Assembly (NCBI GenBank): GCA_902768105.1
Contig: CACXJZ010000014.1
Coordinates: 439 to 64,438 of the forward strand
Length of the DNA: 64,000 nt
Reading direction: 5' to 3'
Source: an uncultured Prevotellaceae bacterium
GTDB taxonomy: Bacteria > Bacteroidota > Bacteroidia > Bacteroidales > Bacteroidaceae
Shown here piece after piece: positions 7,172 through 16,014 of this stretch. Each line of letters begins with the position of its first letter. Position 1 is the stretch's first letter. The notes under the pieces were generated by a model that saw nothing but the letters and a program-made list of their open reading frames with translations, searched no databases and was not told the origin of the DNA. The position numbers and the translations under genes were made by a program.

Positions 7172-8152
7172 TTAGAAGTTAAAGAAGTTTGAGAAGATAA
7201 TGAAGTAAAGGGTTGTGATGAGAAGAATGGTCAGACTCTCCACAAGGCGGTTGATGCGTACTGCTTTCTGCATGTCGGCAGTGGTCAGGGGACGCGGGTT
7301 GTCGCCAATGTAGGGTTTGTCGATGAGTTCTCCGAAGTAGTGGTGCGGACCGCCGAAGCGGCAGTCCAGTATGCCTGCCAGCGCAGCCTCGGGGTAGCCG
7401 CTGTTCGGACTGGCGTGCTTGCGCCCGTTTCTCCACACGAACTTCAGCAGCGACGGTCGGCCTGCTGCCAGCACCATCAGCAGCGCCGTCAGTCGGGCGG
7501 GAATGTAGTTTGCCACATCGTCAATGCGTGCTGCCACACAGCCGAAGTCCTTGTAGCGTACCGTGCGGTAGCCTATCATCGAGTCGAGCGTGTTCACCAT
7601 CTTATACGTCAGCATGCCGGGCACACCGCCTACTGCCAGCCAGAACAGGGGTGCCGTAACGCCGTCGCTGAGGTTCTCAGCCAGCGTCTCCAGGGCTGCC
7701 GTGCGTATCTCCTGCGGCGTGAGCTCCGACGTGTCGCGTCCCACGATGCGGGCAACCTGTGCCCTACCCTCGTCTGTCGAACGGTCAACGGCCTTGAACA
7801 CTGCGCGCACCTCGCGAATGAGTGTGGTGCCGGCCAGACAGAAGAAGATGATTAAGGAGGAAAGGAGGAGGGGAATTACGGAGCCTAGGAATCCTATGGC
7901 TCCTAGGCTATCTAGGGTTCCTAGGAAGTGCAGCAGCCCCCACGTAGCAGCAAAGGTCGCGGCAATGAGGCTGATAGCCAGCAGTCCACCCTTCAGCATG
8001 CGGTAGCGACCCTTGTTCAGGTGCTTCTCGCCAAAGGCTATCATGCGTCCGAAGCCCACCACGGGATGAGGCAGCCACGAGGGGTCGCCCAGCAGAAGGT
8101 CGAGCCCCCAGCCTATCCATAACGGCGATATGTACCACAACGCATCACTCAT
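7172..8152 (-). CDS. cbiB: Adenosylcobinamide-phosphate synthase
   Basis: 326 residues. This membrane protein attaches aminopropanol phosphate (made by the neighbouring cobD product) to adenosylcobyric acid. Motifs: GWGLDLLLGDPSWLPHPVVGFGRMI at the N-terminus, GRDTSELTPQEIRTAALETLAENLSDGVTAPLFW, NTLDSMIGYR, ASPNSGYPEAALAGIL and GELIDKPYIGD. Four or five membrane segments are seen. Residues about 76-91 (FLGTLDSLGAIGFLG) are encoded by the CCTAGG repeat at 7884-7925. They form part of a hydrophobic loop or helix, so the repeat appears to have been accommodated in the membrane domain. Confidence 0.95.
   Translation of the reverse strand: MSDALWYISPLWIGWGLDLLLGDPSWLPHPVVGFGRMIAFGEKHLNKGRYRMLKGGLLAISLIAATFAATWGLLHFLGTLDSLGAIGFLGSVIPLLLSSLIIFFCLAGTTLIREVRAVFKAVDRSTDEGRAQVARIVGRDTSELTPQEIRTAALETLAENLSDGVTAPLFWLAVGGVPGMLTYKMVNTLDSMIGYRTVRYKDFGCVAARIDDVANYIPARLTALLMVLAAGRPSLLKFVWRNGRKHASPNSGYPEAALAGILDCRFGGPHHYFGELIDKPYIGDNPRPLTTADMQKAVRINRLVESLTILLITTLYFIIFSNFFNF
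7884..7925. repeat. CCTAGG repeat element inside cbiB
   Basis: Three CCTAGG hexamers at 7884, 7902 and 7920. On the coding strand the order CCTAGG-AACC-CTA-GATAG-CCTAGG is nearly the same as the intergenic copy at 30245-30272 (CCTAGG-TTCG-CCTA-AAAGATAG-CCTAGG). The element is 42 nt long, so the reading frame is kept. Confidence 0.75.
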
Positions 8153-8154
8153 GA

Positions 8155-9114
8155 CTATTCTTCCTTGATAAATGTCCGTATGGCAGCCACCAGCTCATCG
8201 TTCTCCGCAGCCGTCTGTGCAGCCACGCGGAAGTGGTGGGGCGTCAGTCCTTTGAAGTTCGAGGCATCGCGTATCAGCATACCCCGTTCCCGGGCAAGCC
8301 AATCCTTCAGTCGTACGGCAGTCGATGTATGTATCTCACAGAGCATGAAGTTGGTATGCGTATTCGTTACAGTAATACATCCAGTATCCTGCAGGCTCTT
8401 CGCCAGCCGCTGTGCCTCCTTCAAGTCAGGGTGTATTTTCTCTCCTTGCGTCAGCAGAAACCGCCCTGCTTCTATGGCGAGCGCATTCACCGACCAAGGG
8501 CGCATACACCGTCGAATGGCGGCTGTCAGCCGACTATCAGCGGTGATGTAGCCGATGCGCAATCCCGGCACACCGTACGTCTTCGTGAGCGAGTGCAACT
8601 GTACGACGTTCCCCATCCTGACGGCCTCGCGGGCGCTCAGCAGCGGCTCCTCGGTATAGTCCTCATACGACTGGTCGGTCACCACGAGGTCACACTCTTG
8701 CGCCCACCTCTCGATATCCTCCTGACCATAGACCTCACCCGTAGGGTTGTTGGGGTTGCAGAGCCAGATGGCCGTCTGCTCCCCTTGCGGCGGAAACATC
8801 CTGCAGGCGTCCTCGTACTCGCTGAACGTGGGTTCCAGAAACCGGTACCGATAGCGGAAAGCCTGTGCCACGAGGTAGATGGCCTCTGTAGCGCCACTGG
8901 TGACGATAACACAGTCGTCGGCAATCTGCTCCTGCTGCGCAATGAGCCGTTCCAGCGACCACGCCTCGGGCTCGGGGTAGTTGTCTATCAGATCCAGCCG
9001 CCTTGCCAGATGCTTCTTCAGCGCCCTCAGGTTCGCATGCTGGCAGATGTTCGAGCTGAAGTTCATCCGCACACCGTTATACTGGTAGATGTCGTCACCG
9101 TGTCCCGTTATCAT
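8155..9114 (-). CDS. cobD: L-threonine-O-3-phosphate decarboxylase, PLP-dependent
   Basis: 319 residues. It makes (R)-1-amino-2-propanol phosphate, the linker used by CbiB. Start ITGHGDDIYQYNG, then VTSGATEAIYLVAQAF, WLCNPNNPTGEVY, and the PLP lysine in LHSLTKTYGVPGLRIGY (about residue 193). It is shorter than generic class I aminotransferases and matches CobD/CobC proteins. It overlaps cobQ by four bases and ends 2 bases before the cbiB ATG, fixing its place in the cobalamin operon. The alternative is a histidinol-phosphate aminotransferase paralogue, made unlikely by context and by the GHGGD-like start. Confidence 0.92.
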   Translation of the reverse strand: MITGHGDDIYQYNGVRMNFSSNICQHANLRALKKHLARRLDLIDNYPEPEAWSLERLIAQQEQIADDCVIVTSGATEAIYLVAQAFRYRYRFLEPTFSEYEDACRMFPPQGEQTAIWLCNPNNPTGEVYGQEDIERWAQECDLVVTDQSYEDYTEEPLLSAREAVRMGNVVQLHSLTKTYGVPGLRIGYITADSRLTAAIRRCMRPWSVNALAIEAGRFLLTQGEKIHPDLKEAQRLAKSLQDTGCITVTNTHTNFMLCEIHTSTAVRLKDWLARERGMLIRDASNFKGLTPHHFRVAAQTAAENDELVAAIRTFIKEE

Positions 9115-10589
9115 GAGTCCTGCAGTATTTTGTAGAGTTGGGGAATATCCACGTACTTCCTTACGTGGTCAGCCAGCAGGTCGTACTGCTGTTCCTTGAA
9201 TGCCTGGTAGTCCATAGGCTGCGACGCTGCCGAAAGCTTGTCGGCAAAGGGCTTCAGCAGCCGCTCCACGAAGGCGGGATTGTCCAGAATGCCGTGAATG
9301 TAGGTGCCCATGCACCGCTCGCTGCTCACGTAGCCGTCTGTGCGACCATCGCTGAACACGGTGAACGGGTGCTCCTCGGCACCATCCGTGGGCTCTGTCA
9401 CACCCTGGTGTATCTCGTAACCCTGCCAGCCGTTGTCCATCGTCACCTGGCGCGTGGTCTTCTCTGCCGTCATCGTCGTGGTGACGGGCAGCAGCCCCAG
9501 TCCGGGCAGCCGTTCCGTGTCGCCCTCCACGTGCAGCGGGTCTCTTACCTCCATGCCTAGCATCTGGTAGCCGCCGCAGATACCCAGCACGCTGGCTCCC
9601 TCGCGGTGCGCCCTGACGATGGCCTGCGCACAACCGTTACGGCGTAGCTCATAGAGATCGCTCAGCGTCGCCTTCGTGCCCGGCACAATGATGATGTCAC
9701 TCTTCAGCAGATCGTCCACGTTGCTCGTGTAAAAGAGGTTGATGCGCTCGTCCTGCTCCAGCACGTTGAAGTCGGTGTAGTTCGACAGGTGACGCAGCAT
9801 CACCACCGCCACGTTCACCTTCCTGTCGCCGGCCCATGTGCGGTTCTTCTGCGCCAGCGCCACGCTGTCCTCCTCCTCAATGTGTATGTCCGTGAAGTAT
9901 GGCACCACACCCAGCACCGGCACGCCACAGAGCTCCTCCAGCATCTGACGGCCCTTGTCGAAGAGTCGCAGGTCGCCCCTGAACTTGTTGATGATGATGC
10001 CCTTGATACGCCGGCGGTCCTCGGGCGTCTGCAGCGCTATGCTGCCATAGACGGAGGCAAACACGCCCCCTCGGTCAATGTCGCCCACCAGTATCACGTC
10101 CGCATCAGCATGCCGCGCCATCGACATGTTCACCAGATCCGTGTCGCGCAGGTTCAACTCCGTAATGCTCCCCGCACCCTCCATCACGATGGGGTTATAC
10201 TGCTCGGCCAGACGGTCGAAGGCAGCAGTCACGCTGGCACGCAGCTCACCGGTGTTCCGCCAGTAGTCGTAGGCGCTGCGGTTGCCTATGGGCCTGCCGT
10301 TCAGCACCACCTGCGACGTGTGGTCTGAGTTCGGCTTCAACAGTAGCGGGTTCATGTCCGTGTGGGGACTCACGCCCGCAGCCTCTGCCTGCACAGCCTG
10401 CGCACGGCCTATCTCACCGCCGTCGGGCGTCACAGCCGAGTTCAGCGCCATGTTCTGCGCCTTGAAGGGTGCAGGCGTGTAGCCGTCCTGTCTGAAGATG
10501 CGACAGAGCGCCGTCGCCAGGATGCTTTTCCCGACGTCGCTGCCTGTTCCTGCAAGCATCACTGGGTGTAACTTTCCGCCTTGCTGCAT
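9111..10589 (-). CDS. cobQ: Cobyric acid synthase (adenosylcobyric acid amidotransferase)
   Basis: 492 residues from ATG 10589 (MQQGGKLHPVMLAGTGSDVGKS). A GTG at 10625 is in frame but would overlap pcrA. CobQ amidates four side chains of adenosylcobyrinic acid a,c-diamide using glutamine and ATP. The N-terminal dethiobiotin-synthetase-like ATPase has AGTGSDVGKS, FKAQNMALNS and GAGSITELNL. The C-terminal class I glutaminase has VLGICGGYQMLG (nucleophile Cys) and YIHGILDN (catalytic His). It opens the late cobalamin gene set. No cobalamin riboswitch is visible upstream, because the gene sits directly behind pcrA. Confidence 0.96.
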   Translation of the reverse strand: MQQGGKLHPVMLAGTGSDVGKSILATALCRIFRQDGYTPAPFKAQNMALNSAVTPDGGEIGRAQAVQAEAAGVSPHTDMNPLLLKPNSDHTSQVVLNGRPIGNRSAYDYWRNTGELRASVTAAFDRLAEQYNPIVMEGAGSITELNLRDTDLVNMSMARHADADVILVGDIDRGGVFASVYGSIALQTPEDRRRIKGIIINKFRGDLRLFDKGRQMLEELCGVPVLGVVPYFTDIHIEEEDSVALAQKNRTWAGDRKVNVAVVMLRHLSNYTDFNVLEQDERINLFYTSNVDDLLKSDIIIVPGTKATLSDLYELRRNGCAQAIVRAHREGASVLGICGGYQMLGMEVRDPLHVEGDTERLPGLGLLPVTTTMTAEKTTRQVTMDNGWQGYEIHQGVTEPTDGAEEHPFTVFSDGRTDGYVSSERCMGTYIHGILDNPAFVERLLKPFADKLSAASQPMDYQAFKEQQYDLLADHVRKYVDIPQLYKILQDS

Positions 10590-10621
10590 GACTTTTGATG
10601 TTATTTTGAGGTTGCCCCATA

Positions 10622-13006
10622 TCACTCCAAAATGGTGAAGCGTGCGAATTTCAGGAGGAGCTGCTTGATGCCGGTGTTGCGGAACTGGACGGTAGCCTTC
10701 AGGTTCTCGCCCGTGCCCTCCAGTTTGAGAACGGTGCCGATGCCGAAGCGCTGGTGTTCGATGACGGAGCCTTCGTGTAGAGCGGAGGATGAAGGGCTGT
10801 GAGTTGAGGGTGGAGGGTTGAGGGTGGAGGGAGTGACGCGCCTGAAGTTGCCGGTGAGTGTCGGCACGATGCGTGGCTTGGGGTCGGCCTTGAACTGTGT
10901 GGCGACGGGACGCGCATTCTGCACATAAGAACTGCCGCGGCTGTACTTGTTGCCGTTGTAGTCGTGCGAAGGTCCGAATACGGAACCGAAACCGCTACCG
11001 TGACTGGCAGAGCGACTGTCAGCGCCTGACGACTCCACGCGCAGGAGGCGGGGGTCGATGTCACGGATGAATCGTGAGGGCGTATCAATCTCCATGCGAC
11101 CGTAGCGCCAGCGGTTCTGCGCACAGGTCATGATGCAGCGACGCTCGGCACGGGTGATGGCGACATAGAGCAGGCGGCGCTCCTCCTCGAGCTCGCGCAG
11201 GCTGTTGACGCACATGGGCGAAGGGAAGATATTCTCCTCGAGGCCTACGATGAAAACCGTGGGGAACTCCAAGCCCTTGGCACTGTGGATGGTCATCAGG
11301 ACAACGCGCTCCTGCGTTTCGTCATCGTCGCTGTCGAGGTCAGTAAGCAGCGACACCTCCTGCAGGAAATCGGTCAGGAAGAGGTGGTCAGCCTGGTCTT
11401 CCTCGCGACGTGTCTCCACGAAGTCCTGCAGTCCGCTGATGAACTCCTGCAGGTTCTCCTGGCGCGAGAGATCCTCGGGCTCCTTGCCTGCATAGATGTC
11501 ACGGCTGACGCCGCTCTGCGTGATGATGTCGTTGCCCAGCGCATAGGCGTCCTCCTCGCGGGCACGTGCCATCCAGCTCTTCACGAGGTTACAGAAATTA
11601 TCAAGCTTGGTCTGCGTGCCTTTGTTCACGTCGAGCCCAAAGACTACGGGTTGCGTGATGACCGTCCAAAGACTGACGCCGTGCAGGTTGGCCGCCTGTG
11701 CAATCTTGTTTACCGTGGTGTCGCCAATGCCACGAGCGGGATAGTTGATGATACGCTTCAGTGCCTCCTCGTCGTTGGGGTTCACCACCACACGGAAATA
11801 GGCGATGACGTCCTTGATTTCCTTGCGCTGGTAGAAGCTCAGACCGCCGTAGATGCGATAGGGAATGTTCTCCTTGCGCATGTATTCCTCGAACGAACGG
11901 CTCTGCGAATTGGTGCGGTAGAGGATGGCGAAATCGCTATACTCACACTGGTCCTGACGCTTGAAGCGTTTGATGTCGTTGCACACAATCTGCGCCTCCT
12001 CACGGTCGCTGTAGGCAGTCTTCAGGGTCAGACGCTCGCCCTCCTCCTTACGACTATAGACATCCTTGGGAATCTGCCGCTGGTTGTGTTTGATGAGACT
12101 GTTGGCAGCCTGCACGATGAGCTGCGTGGAGCGGTAGTTCTGCTCGAGCTTGAACAGGCGCGCACCACTGTAGGCTTTCTGGAAGTTCAAGATGTTGTCG
12201 ATATTGGCACCACGGAAGCTGTAGATGCTCTGTGCATCGTCGCCCACCACGCAGACACGCTGGCGTTCCTTGGTAAGTTGCATGACGATGGCCTGCTGGG
12301 CGTAGTTCGTGTCCTGATACTCATCAACAAGCACGTAGGCGAAACGATCGACATACTGCCGGCGCACATCCTCGTGTTCGCGGAAGAGCATATAGGTCTG
12401 CACCAGCAGGTCGTCGAAGTCCATGGCGTTCGACTGCCGACAACGTTCAGCATAACGCAGGTAGATGTCCTTGATGGCAGGCACCTTACGCACGGCATCG
12501 TCGGCAGCCGACGGACTATTGGCATAGGCATGCGCCAGTAGAAGGTGGTTCTTCGCCATCGAGATACGGTCAGCGACGCTCGACGGTTTGTACTGCTTCT
12601 CGTCGAGCTGCATCTCGCGGATGATGGTCTTGACCAGCGAGCGGGAGTCGCTCTGGTCGTAGATGGTGAAATCAGGGTTGTAGCCGATGTAGTGTGCCTC
12701 GCGACGGAGGATGCGGGCAAAGACAGAGTGGAACGTGCCCATCTGCAGATAGCGCACCCTCTCCTGCCCCACCAGTCGTCCGATGCGTTCCTTCATCTCG
12801 CGGGCCGCCTTGTTGGTAAAAGTGAGTGCGAGGATGCGCCAGGGCTCGAGGTTGTACTCCTCGAGCAGCCACGCAATTTTATAGGTCAGCACACGCGTCT
12901 TGCCAGAGCCTGCTCCAGCAATGACCAGCTGCGGACCGTCGCACCAAACCACCGCTTCGCGCTGGCTAGCGTTCAACTCTTCTAACAACAAATGACTTTC
13001 TCCCAC
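10622..13006 (-). CDS. pcrA: UvrD/PcrA-type ATP-dependent DNA helicase
   Basis: 794 residues, GTG start at 13006 just after galE. Superfamily 1A 3'-5' helicase for repair and removal of replication blocks. Motif Q is LNASQREAV, Walker A AGAGSGKT at 30-37, Walker B VDEYQDTNYAQ, motif III VGDDAQSIYSFRGA, motif IV LEQNYRSTQ, motif V MTIHSAKGLEFP, motif VI YVAITRAERR. The C-terminal tail holds VTPSTLNPPPSTHSPSSSALHEGSVIEHQRFG. The proline/serine part is encoded by a repeat at 10784-10831 and separates the helicase core from the conserved HxxFGxGTV RNA-polymerase-binding Tudor-like segment. Cohesive operon position between galE and cobQ. Confidence 0.95.
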   Translation of the reverse strand: MGESHLLLEELNASQREAVVWCDGPQLVIAGAGSGKTRVLTYKIAWLLEEYNLEPWRILALTFTNKAAREMKERIGRLVGQERVRYLQMGTFHSVFARILRREAHYIGYNPDFTIYDQSDSRSLVKTIIREMQLDEKQYKPSSVADRISMAKNHLLLAHAYANSPSAADDAVRKVPAIKDIYLRYAERCRQSNAMDFDDLLVQTYMLFREHEDVRRQYVDRFAYVLVDEYQDTNYAQQAIVMQLTKERQRVCVVGDDAQSIYSFRGANIDNILNFQKAYSGARLFKLEQNYRSTQLIVQAANSLIKHNQRQIPKDVYSRKEEGERLTLKTAYSDREEAQIVCNDIKRFKRQDQCEYSDFAILYRTNSQSRSFEEYMRKENIPYRIYGGLSFYQRKEIKDVIAYFRVVVNPNDEEALKRIINYPARGIGDTTVNKIAQAANLHGVSLWTVITQPVVFGLDVNKGTQTKLDNFCNLVKSWMARAREEDAYALGNDIITQSGVSRDIYAGKEPEDLSRQENLQEFISGLQDFVETRREEDQADHLFLTDFLQEVSLLTDLDSDDDETQERVVLMTIHSAKGLEFPTVFIVGLEENIFPSPMCVNSLRELEEERRLLYVAITRAERRCIMTCAQNRWRYGRMEIDTPSRFIRDIDPRLLRVESSGADSRSASHGSGFGSVFGPSHDYNGNKYSRGSSYVQNARPVATQFKADPKPRIVPTLTGNFRRVTPSTLNPPPSTHSPSSSALHEGSVIEHQRFGIGTVLKLEGTGENLKATVQFRNTGIKQLLLKFARFTILE
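10784..10831. repeat. GGAGGGTTGAGGGT simple repeat inside pcrA
   Basis: Imperfect tandem units of GAGGGTGGAGGGTT on the plus strand. In the coding direction they read ACCCTCAACCCTCCACCCTC and encode the PSTLNPPPSTHSPSSS linker ahead of the C-terminal Tudor-like segment. Confidence 0.65.
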
Positions 13007-13012
13007 TATCGT

Positions 13013-14050
13013 TTACTGTATGCCGCGTTCGCGCAGTTTCTGCTGCCATTGCCAGGCAGACTTCAGGGTATCCTCGAGCGAGGTCTCTGCCTTCCAGCCC
13101 AGCACGTTGTTGGCCTTGTCGGGATTAGCCCAAACCTTCTCGATGTCGCCCGGACGACGGGGAGCAAACTGCCAGTTGAGCTTCACGCCCGTAGCCTTCT
13201 CGAAGGCATCGACAATCTCCTTCGTCGAGACGCCGCGACCGGTGCCCACATTGAACACCTCCAGCTTGTCGGAGTCGGTGTCGAGCACGCGGGTCATCGC
13301 CTTGACGTGAGCCTTTGCCAGGTCAACCACGTAAATATAGTCGCGGATGCAGGTGCCGTCGGGCGTGTTGTAGTCGTTGCCGAAGACGCTCAGCTTCTCG
13401 CGGATGCCGATGGCTGTCTGCGTGACGTAAGGAATGAGGTTCATGGGCACACCGTTAGGCAGCTCGCCAATGATGGCAGAGGGGTGCGAGCCAATGGGGT
13501 TGAAGTAACGCAGCAGGATGGCCTTGATGGGTGCTCCGCTGTTGATGTCATCGCGGATAATCTCCTCGTTCACCTGCTTTGTGTTGCCGTAGGGACTCTC
13601 TGCCGGCTTTACGGGAGCATCCTCCGTCACGGGCAAGTTCTCGGGGTCTGGCTGACCATAAACGGTGCAGCTCGAAGAGAAGATGATGCCCTTCACGCCA
13701 TACTTCGGCATGAGCTCGAGGATGTTCACCAGCGAGACGATGTTGTTACGGTAGTACTTGAGTGGCTTCTCCACACTCTCGCCAACGGCCTTCGAGGCAG
13801 CGAAATGGATTATGCCGTCAATATTCGGGTACTTCTGGAACACGCGCTCCATAGCGTCGAAGTCGCAGCAATCAACCTTCTCAAAGGCGGGACGCTGACC
13901 TGTGATTTTCTCGATGCCGTCAATGACATCGGCATTTGAGTTCGAGAGGTTATCCACGATGACCACCTCATAGCCTGCATTCTGCAGTTCCACGGTCGTG
14001 TGACTTCCGATGAAGCCCGTACCGCCTGTTACTAAAATTGTCTGTTTCAT
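13013..14050 (-). CDS. galE: UDP-glucose 4-epimerase
   Basis: 345 residues. It interconverts UDP-glucose and UDP-galactose with bound NAD. The Rossmann motif VTGGTGFIGSHT is at residues 6-17, VDNLSNS at about 36, and the catalytic tyrosine/lysine in SPYGNTKQVNEEII. The substrate-loop signature ILLRYFNPIGSHPSAIIGELPNGVPMNLIPYV follows. Length and the extended SDR pattern are typical. The gene lies 9 bases after nadE and 6 bases before pcrA, so it shares their transcript. Confidence 0.96.
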   Translation of the reverse strand: MKQTILVTGGTGFIGSHTTVELQNAGYEVVIVDNLSNSNADVIDGIEKITGQRPAFEKVDCCDFDAMERVFQKYPNIDGIIHFAASKAVGESVEKPLKYYRNNIVSLVNILELMPKYGVKGIIFSSSCTVYGQPDPENLPVTEDAPVKPAESPYGNTKQVNEEIIRDDINSGAPIKAILLRYFNPIGSHPSAIIGELPNGVPMNLIPYVTQTAIGIREKLSVFGNDYNTPDGTCIRDYIYVVDLAKAHVKAMTRVLDTDSDKLEVFNVGTGRGVSTKEIVDAFEKATGVKLNWQFAPRRPGDIEKVWANPDKANNVLGWKAETSLEDTLKSAWQWQQKLRERGIQ

Positions 14051-14059
14051 ATTGATACT

Positions 14060-15994
14060 TTAAATGAGATTTTCACATTCCTGAAGCCACACGGTGCTAT
14101 TGGCATCGCTCGGCATACGCCAGTCGCCACGAGGCGAGAGTGAGATGCTGCCCACTTTAGGTCCGTCAGGCAGACACGAACGCTTGAACTGCTGCGCAAA
14201 GAAGCGACGACAGAACGTCGTGAGCCACTTCTTAATGGTTGCGCCGTCGTAAGTGCCGTCAAACGCCTTGCATGCCATAAGGTAAATCTTCTGCGGACGG
14301 AAGCCGAAACGCAGCACCTGATAGAGGAAGAAGTCGTGCAGCTCGTACGGGCCTACCAGATCCTCGGTCTTCTGCTTGATATTGCCTTTCTCGTCGGCAG
14401 GAATCAGCTCGGGCGAGATGGGCGTATCAACAATGTCAAGCAGCGTAGCCTTCGACAACGCATCGACATCGTTCAGCGCCACATACTGCACCAGGTACTT
14501 GATGAGCGTCTTGGGCACGCCGGCATTCACGCCGTACATCGACATGTGGTCGCCGTTATACGTGGCCCAGCCCAGAGCCAGCTCCGAGAGGTCGCCCGTA
14601 CCGATGACCAGACCTCCCAGTTTGTTCGAGAGGTCCATGAGTATCTGTGTACGCTCGCGGGCCTGCGAGTTCTCGTAGGTAATGTCGTGCACGCGGGCAT
14701 CGTGGCCAATATCCTCGAAGTGCTGCGTAACAGACTTCGAGATGTTTATCTCCATCTGCGTCACGCCCAGCGACTGCATCAGGCTGAGCGCATTATCGTG
14801 GGTGCGGTCGGTGGTGCCGAAGCCCGGCATCGTGACGCCGACAATTCCCTTGCGGCTCAGTCCGAGCTTATCGAACGCCTTGACACACACCAGCAGGGCC
14901 AGCGTGGAGTCGAGTCCGCCGCTGATACCGACAATGACGCGCTGCGAGTTGGTGTGGTAGAGTCGCTTGGCCAGTCCAGCCACCTGAATATTCAGTATCT
15001 CCTCGCAGTCATCTTTCATGTTCTCGCTTTTGGGGATGAACGGATGCGCTTCAATGTCACGCGTCAGCTGGAACTCGGGCTGTGAAGCCTGCGTACGCGG
15101 CTGCATGTTGACCAACTGTGCCGTAGCACGACGCTGGGCGTTGATGAACGTTGTGTTACGACGACGCTCCGAACGTAGCATCTCCACGTCAACCTGTGCC
15201 ATACGCATCTGCGGCTGGAAGGAGAAACGCTCGCCCTCGGTCAGCAGACGGCCATTCTCGAAGATCATCGCGTTGCCGCCATAGACCACATCCTGCGTGC
15301 TCTCGCCAAAGCCACAGCTGGAATAGACGTAGGCGCTGATGGTGCGCGCACTCTGCTGGGCCAACAGCGAACGCAGATAGGCATGCTTGCCTATGAGCTC
15401 GTCGGTAGCCGAGAGGTTGAAGATGATGTCGGCACCTGCCAGCGACAGCTTGTTGCTCGGCGGAATGGGTGCCCAGACGTCCTCGCATATCTCTACGCCG
15501 AACTTCACACCGTCAGCCGTCTGGAACACCTTGGGTGTGGCCGACAACATGATGCGGTTGCCCGCCAGATAGATCTCCGTATCGTTCAGGTCCTGTGCAG
15601 AGGCAAACCAGCGCTTCTCGTAGAACTCACCGTAGTTGGGCAGGTAGGTTTTGGAGATGACGCCAAGCACCGTACCATGCTGAATGACGGCTGCACAGTT
15701 CAACAGCAGCCCGCCTGCCTGTACGGGCAGACCCACGATAGCGATGATGTCGAGCATACGCGTGTCGCTAAGCAGCGAGATGAGCGCCTGCTCTGCCTTG
15801 TCGATGAGCAGCTGCTGGTCGAAGAGGTCCTGACAGGTATATCCCGTCAATCCCAGCTCCGGAAAACAGATGATTTCCACACCTTGCGCATCGGCATCAA
15901 CCATCATGCGCTTCGTCTCCTCCGTGTTGTAGAGGGTGTCAGCCACTTTTACTGCAGGCACAGCGGCCGCAACATGAATGAATCCGTATTTCAT
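14060..15994 (-). CDS. nadE: Glutamine-hydrolysing NAD+ synthase
   Basis: 644 residues from ATG 15994 (MKYGFIHVAAAVP). A TTG 18 bases upstream is less likely. The N-terminal nitrilase-type glutaminase (about 1-290) has the triad glutamate in CFPELGLTGYTC, lysine in KTYLPNYGEFYEKRWF and cysteine in GVEICEDVWAP. The C-terminal synthetase (about 330-644) has the ATP-pyrophosphatase loop GISGGLDSTLALL and GTGDLSELALGWATY. The enzyme converts deamido-NAD to NAD using glutamine ammonia. The gene lies 20 bases behind queA. Confidence 0.96.
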   Translation of the reverse strand: MKYGFIHVAAAVPAVKVADTLYNTEETKRMMVDADAQGVEIICFPELGLTGYTCQDLFDQQLLIDKAEQALISLLSDTRMLDIIAIVGLPVQAGGLLLNCAAVIQHGTVLGVISKTYLPNYGEFYEKRWFASAQDLNDTEIYLAGNRIMLSATPKVFQTADGVKFGVEICEDVWAPIPPSNKLSLAGADIIFNLSATDELIGKHAYLRSLLAQQSARTISAYVYSSCGFGESTQDVVYGGNAMIFENGRLLTEGERFSFQPQMRMAQVDVEMLRSERRRNTTFINAQRRATAQLVNMQPRTQASQPEFQLTRDIEAHPFIPKSENMKDDCEEILNIQVAGLAKRLYHTNSQRVIVGISGGLDSTLALLVCVKAFDKLGLSRKGIVGVTMPGFGTTDRTHDNALSLMQSLGVTQMEINISKSVTQHFEDIGHDARVHDITYENSQARERTQILMDLSNKLGGLVIGTGDLSELALGWATYNGDHMSMYGVNAGVPKTLIKYLVQYVALNDVDALSKATLLDIVDTPISPELIPADEKGNIKQKTEDLVGPYELHDFFLYQVLRFGFRPQKIYLMACKAFDGTYDGATIKKWLTTFCRRFFAQQFKRSCLPDGPKVGSISLSPRGDWRMPSDANSTVWLQECENLI

Positions 15995-16014
15995 ATTTCT
16001 TATATTTTTCAAAT

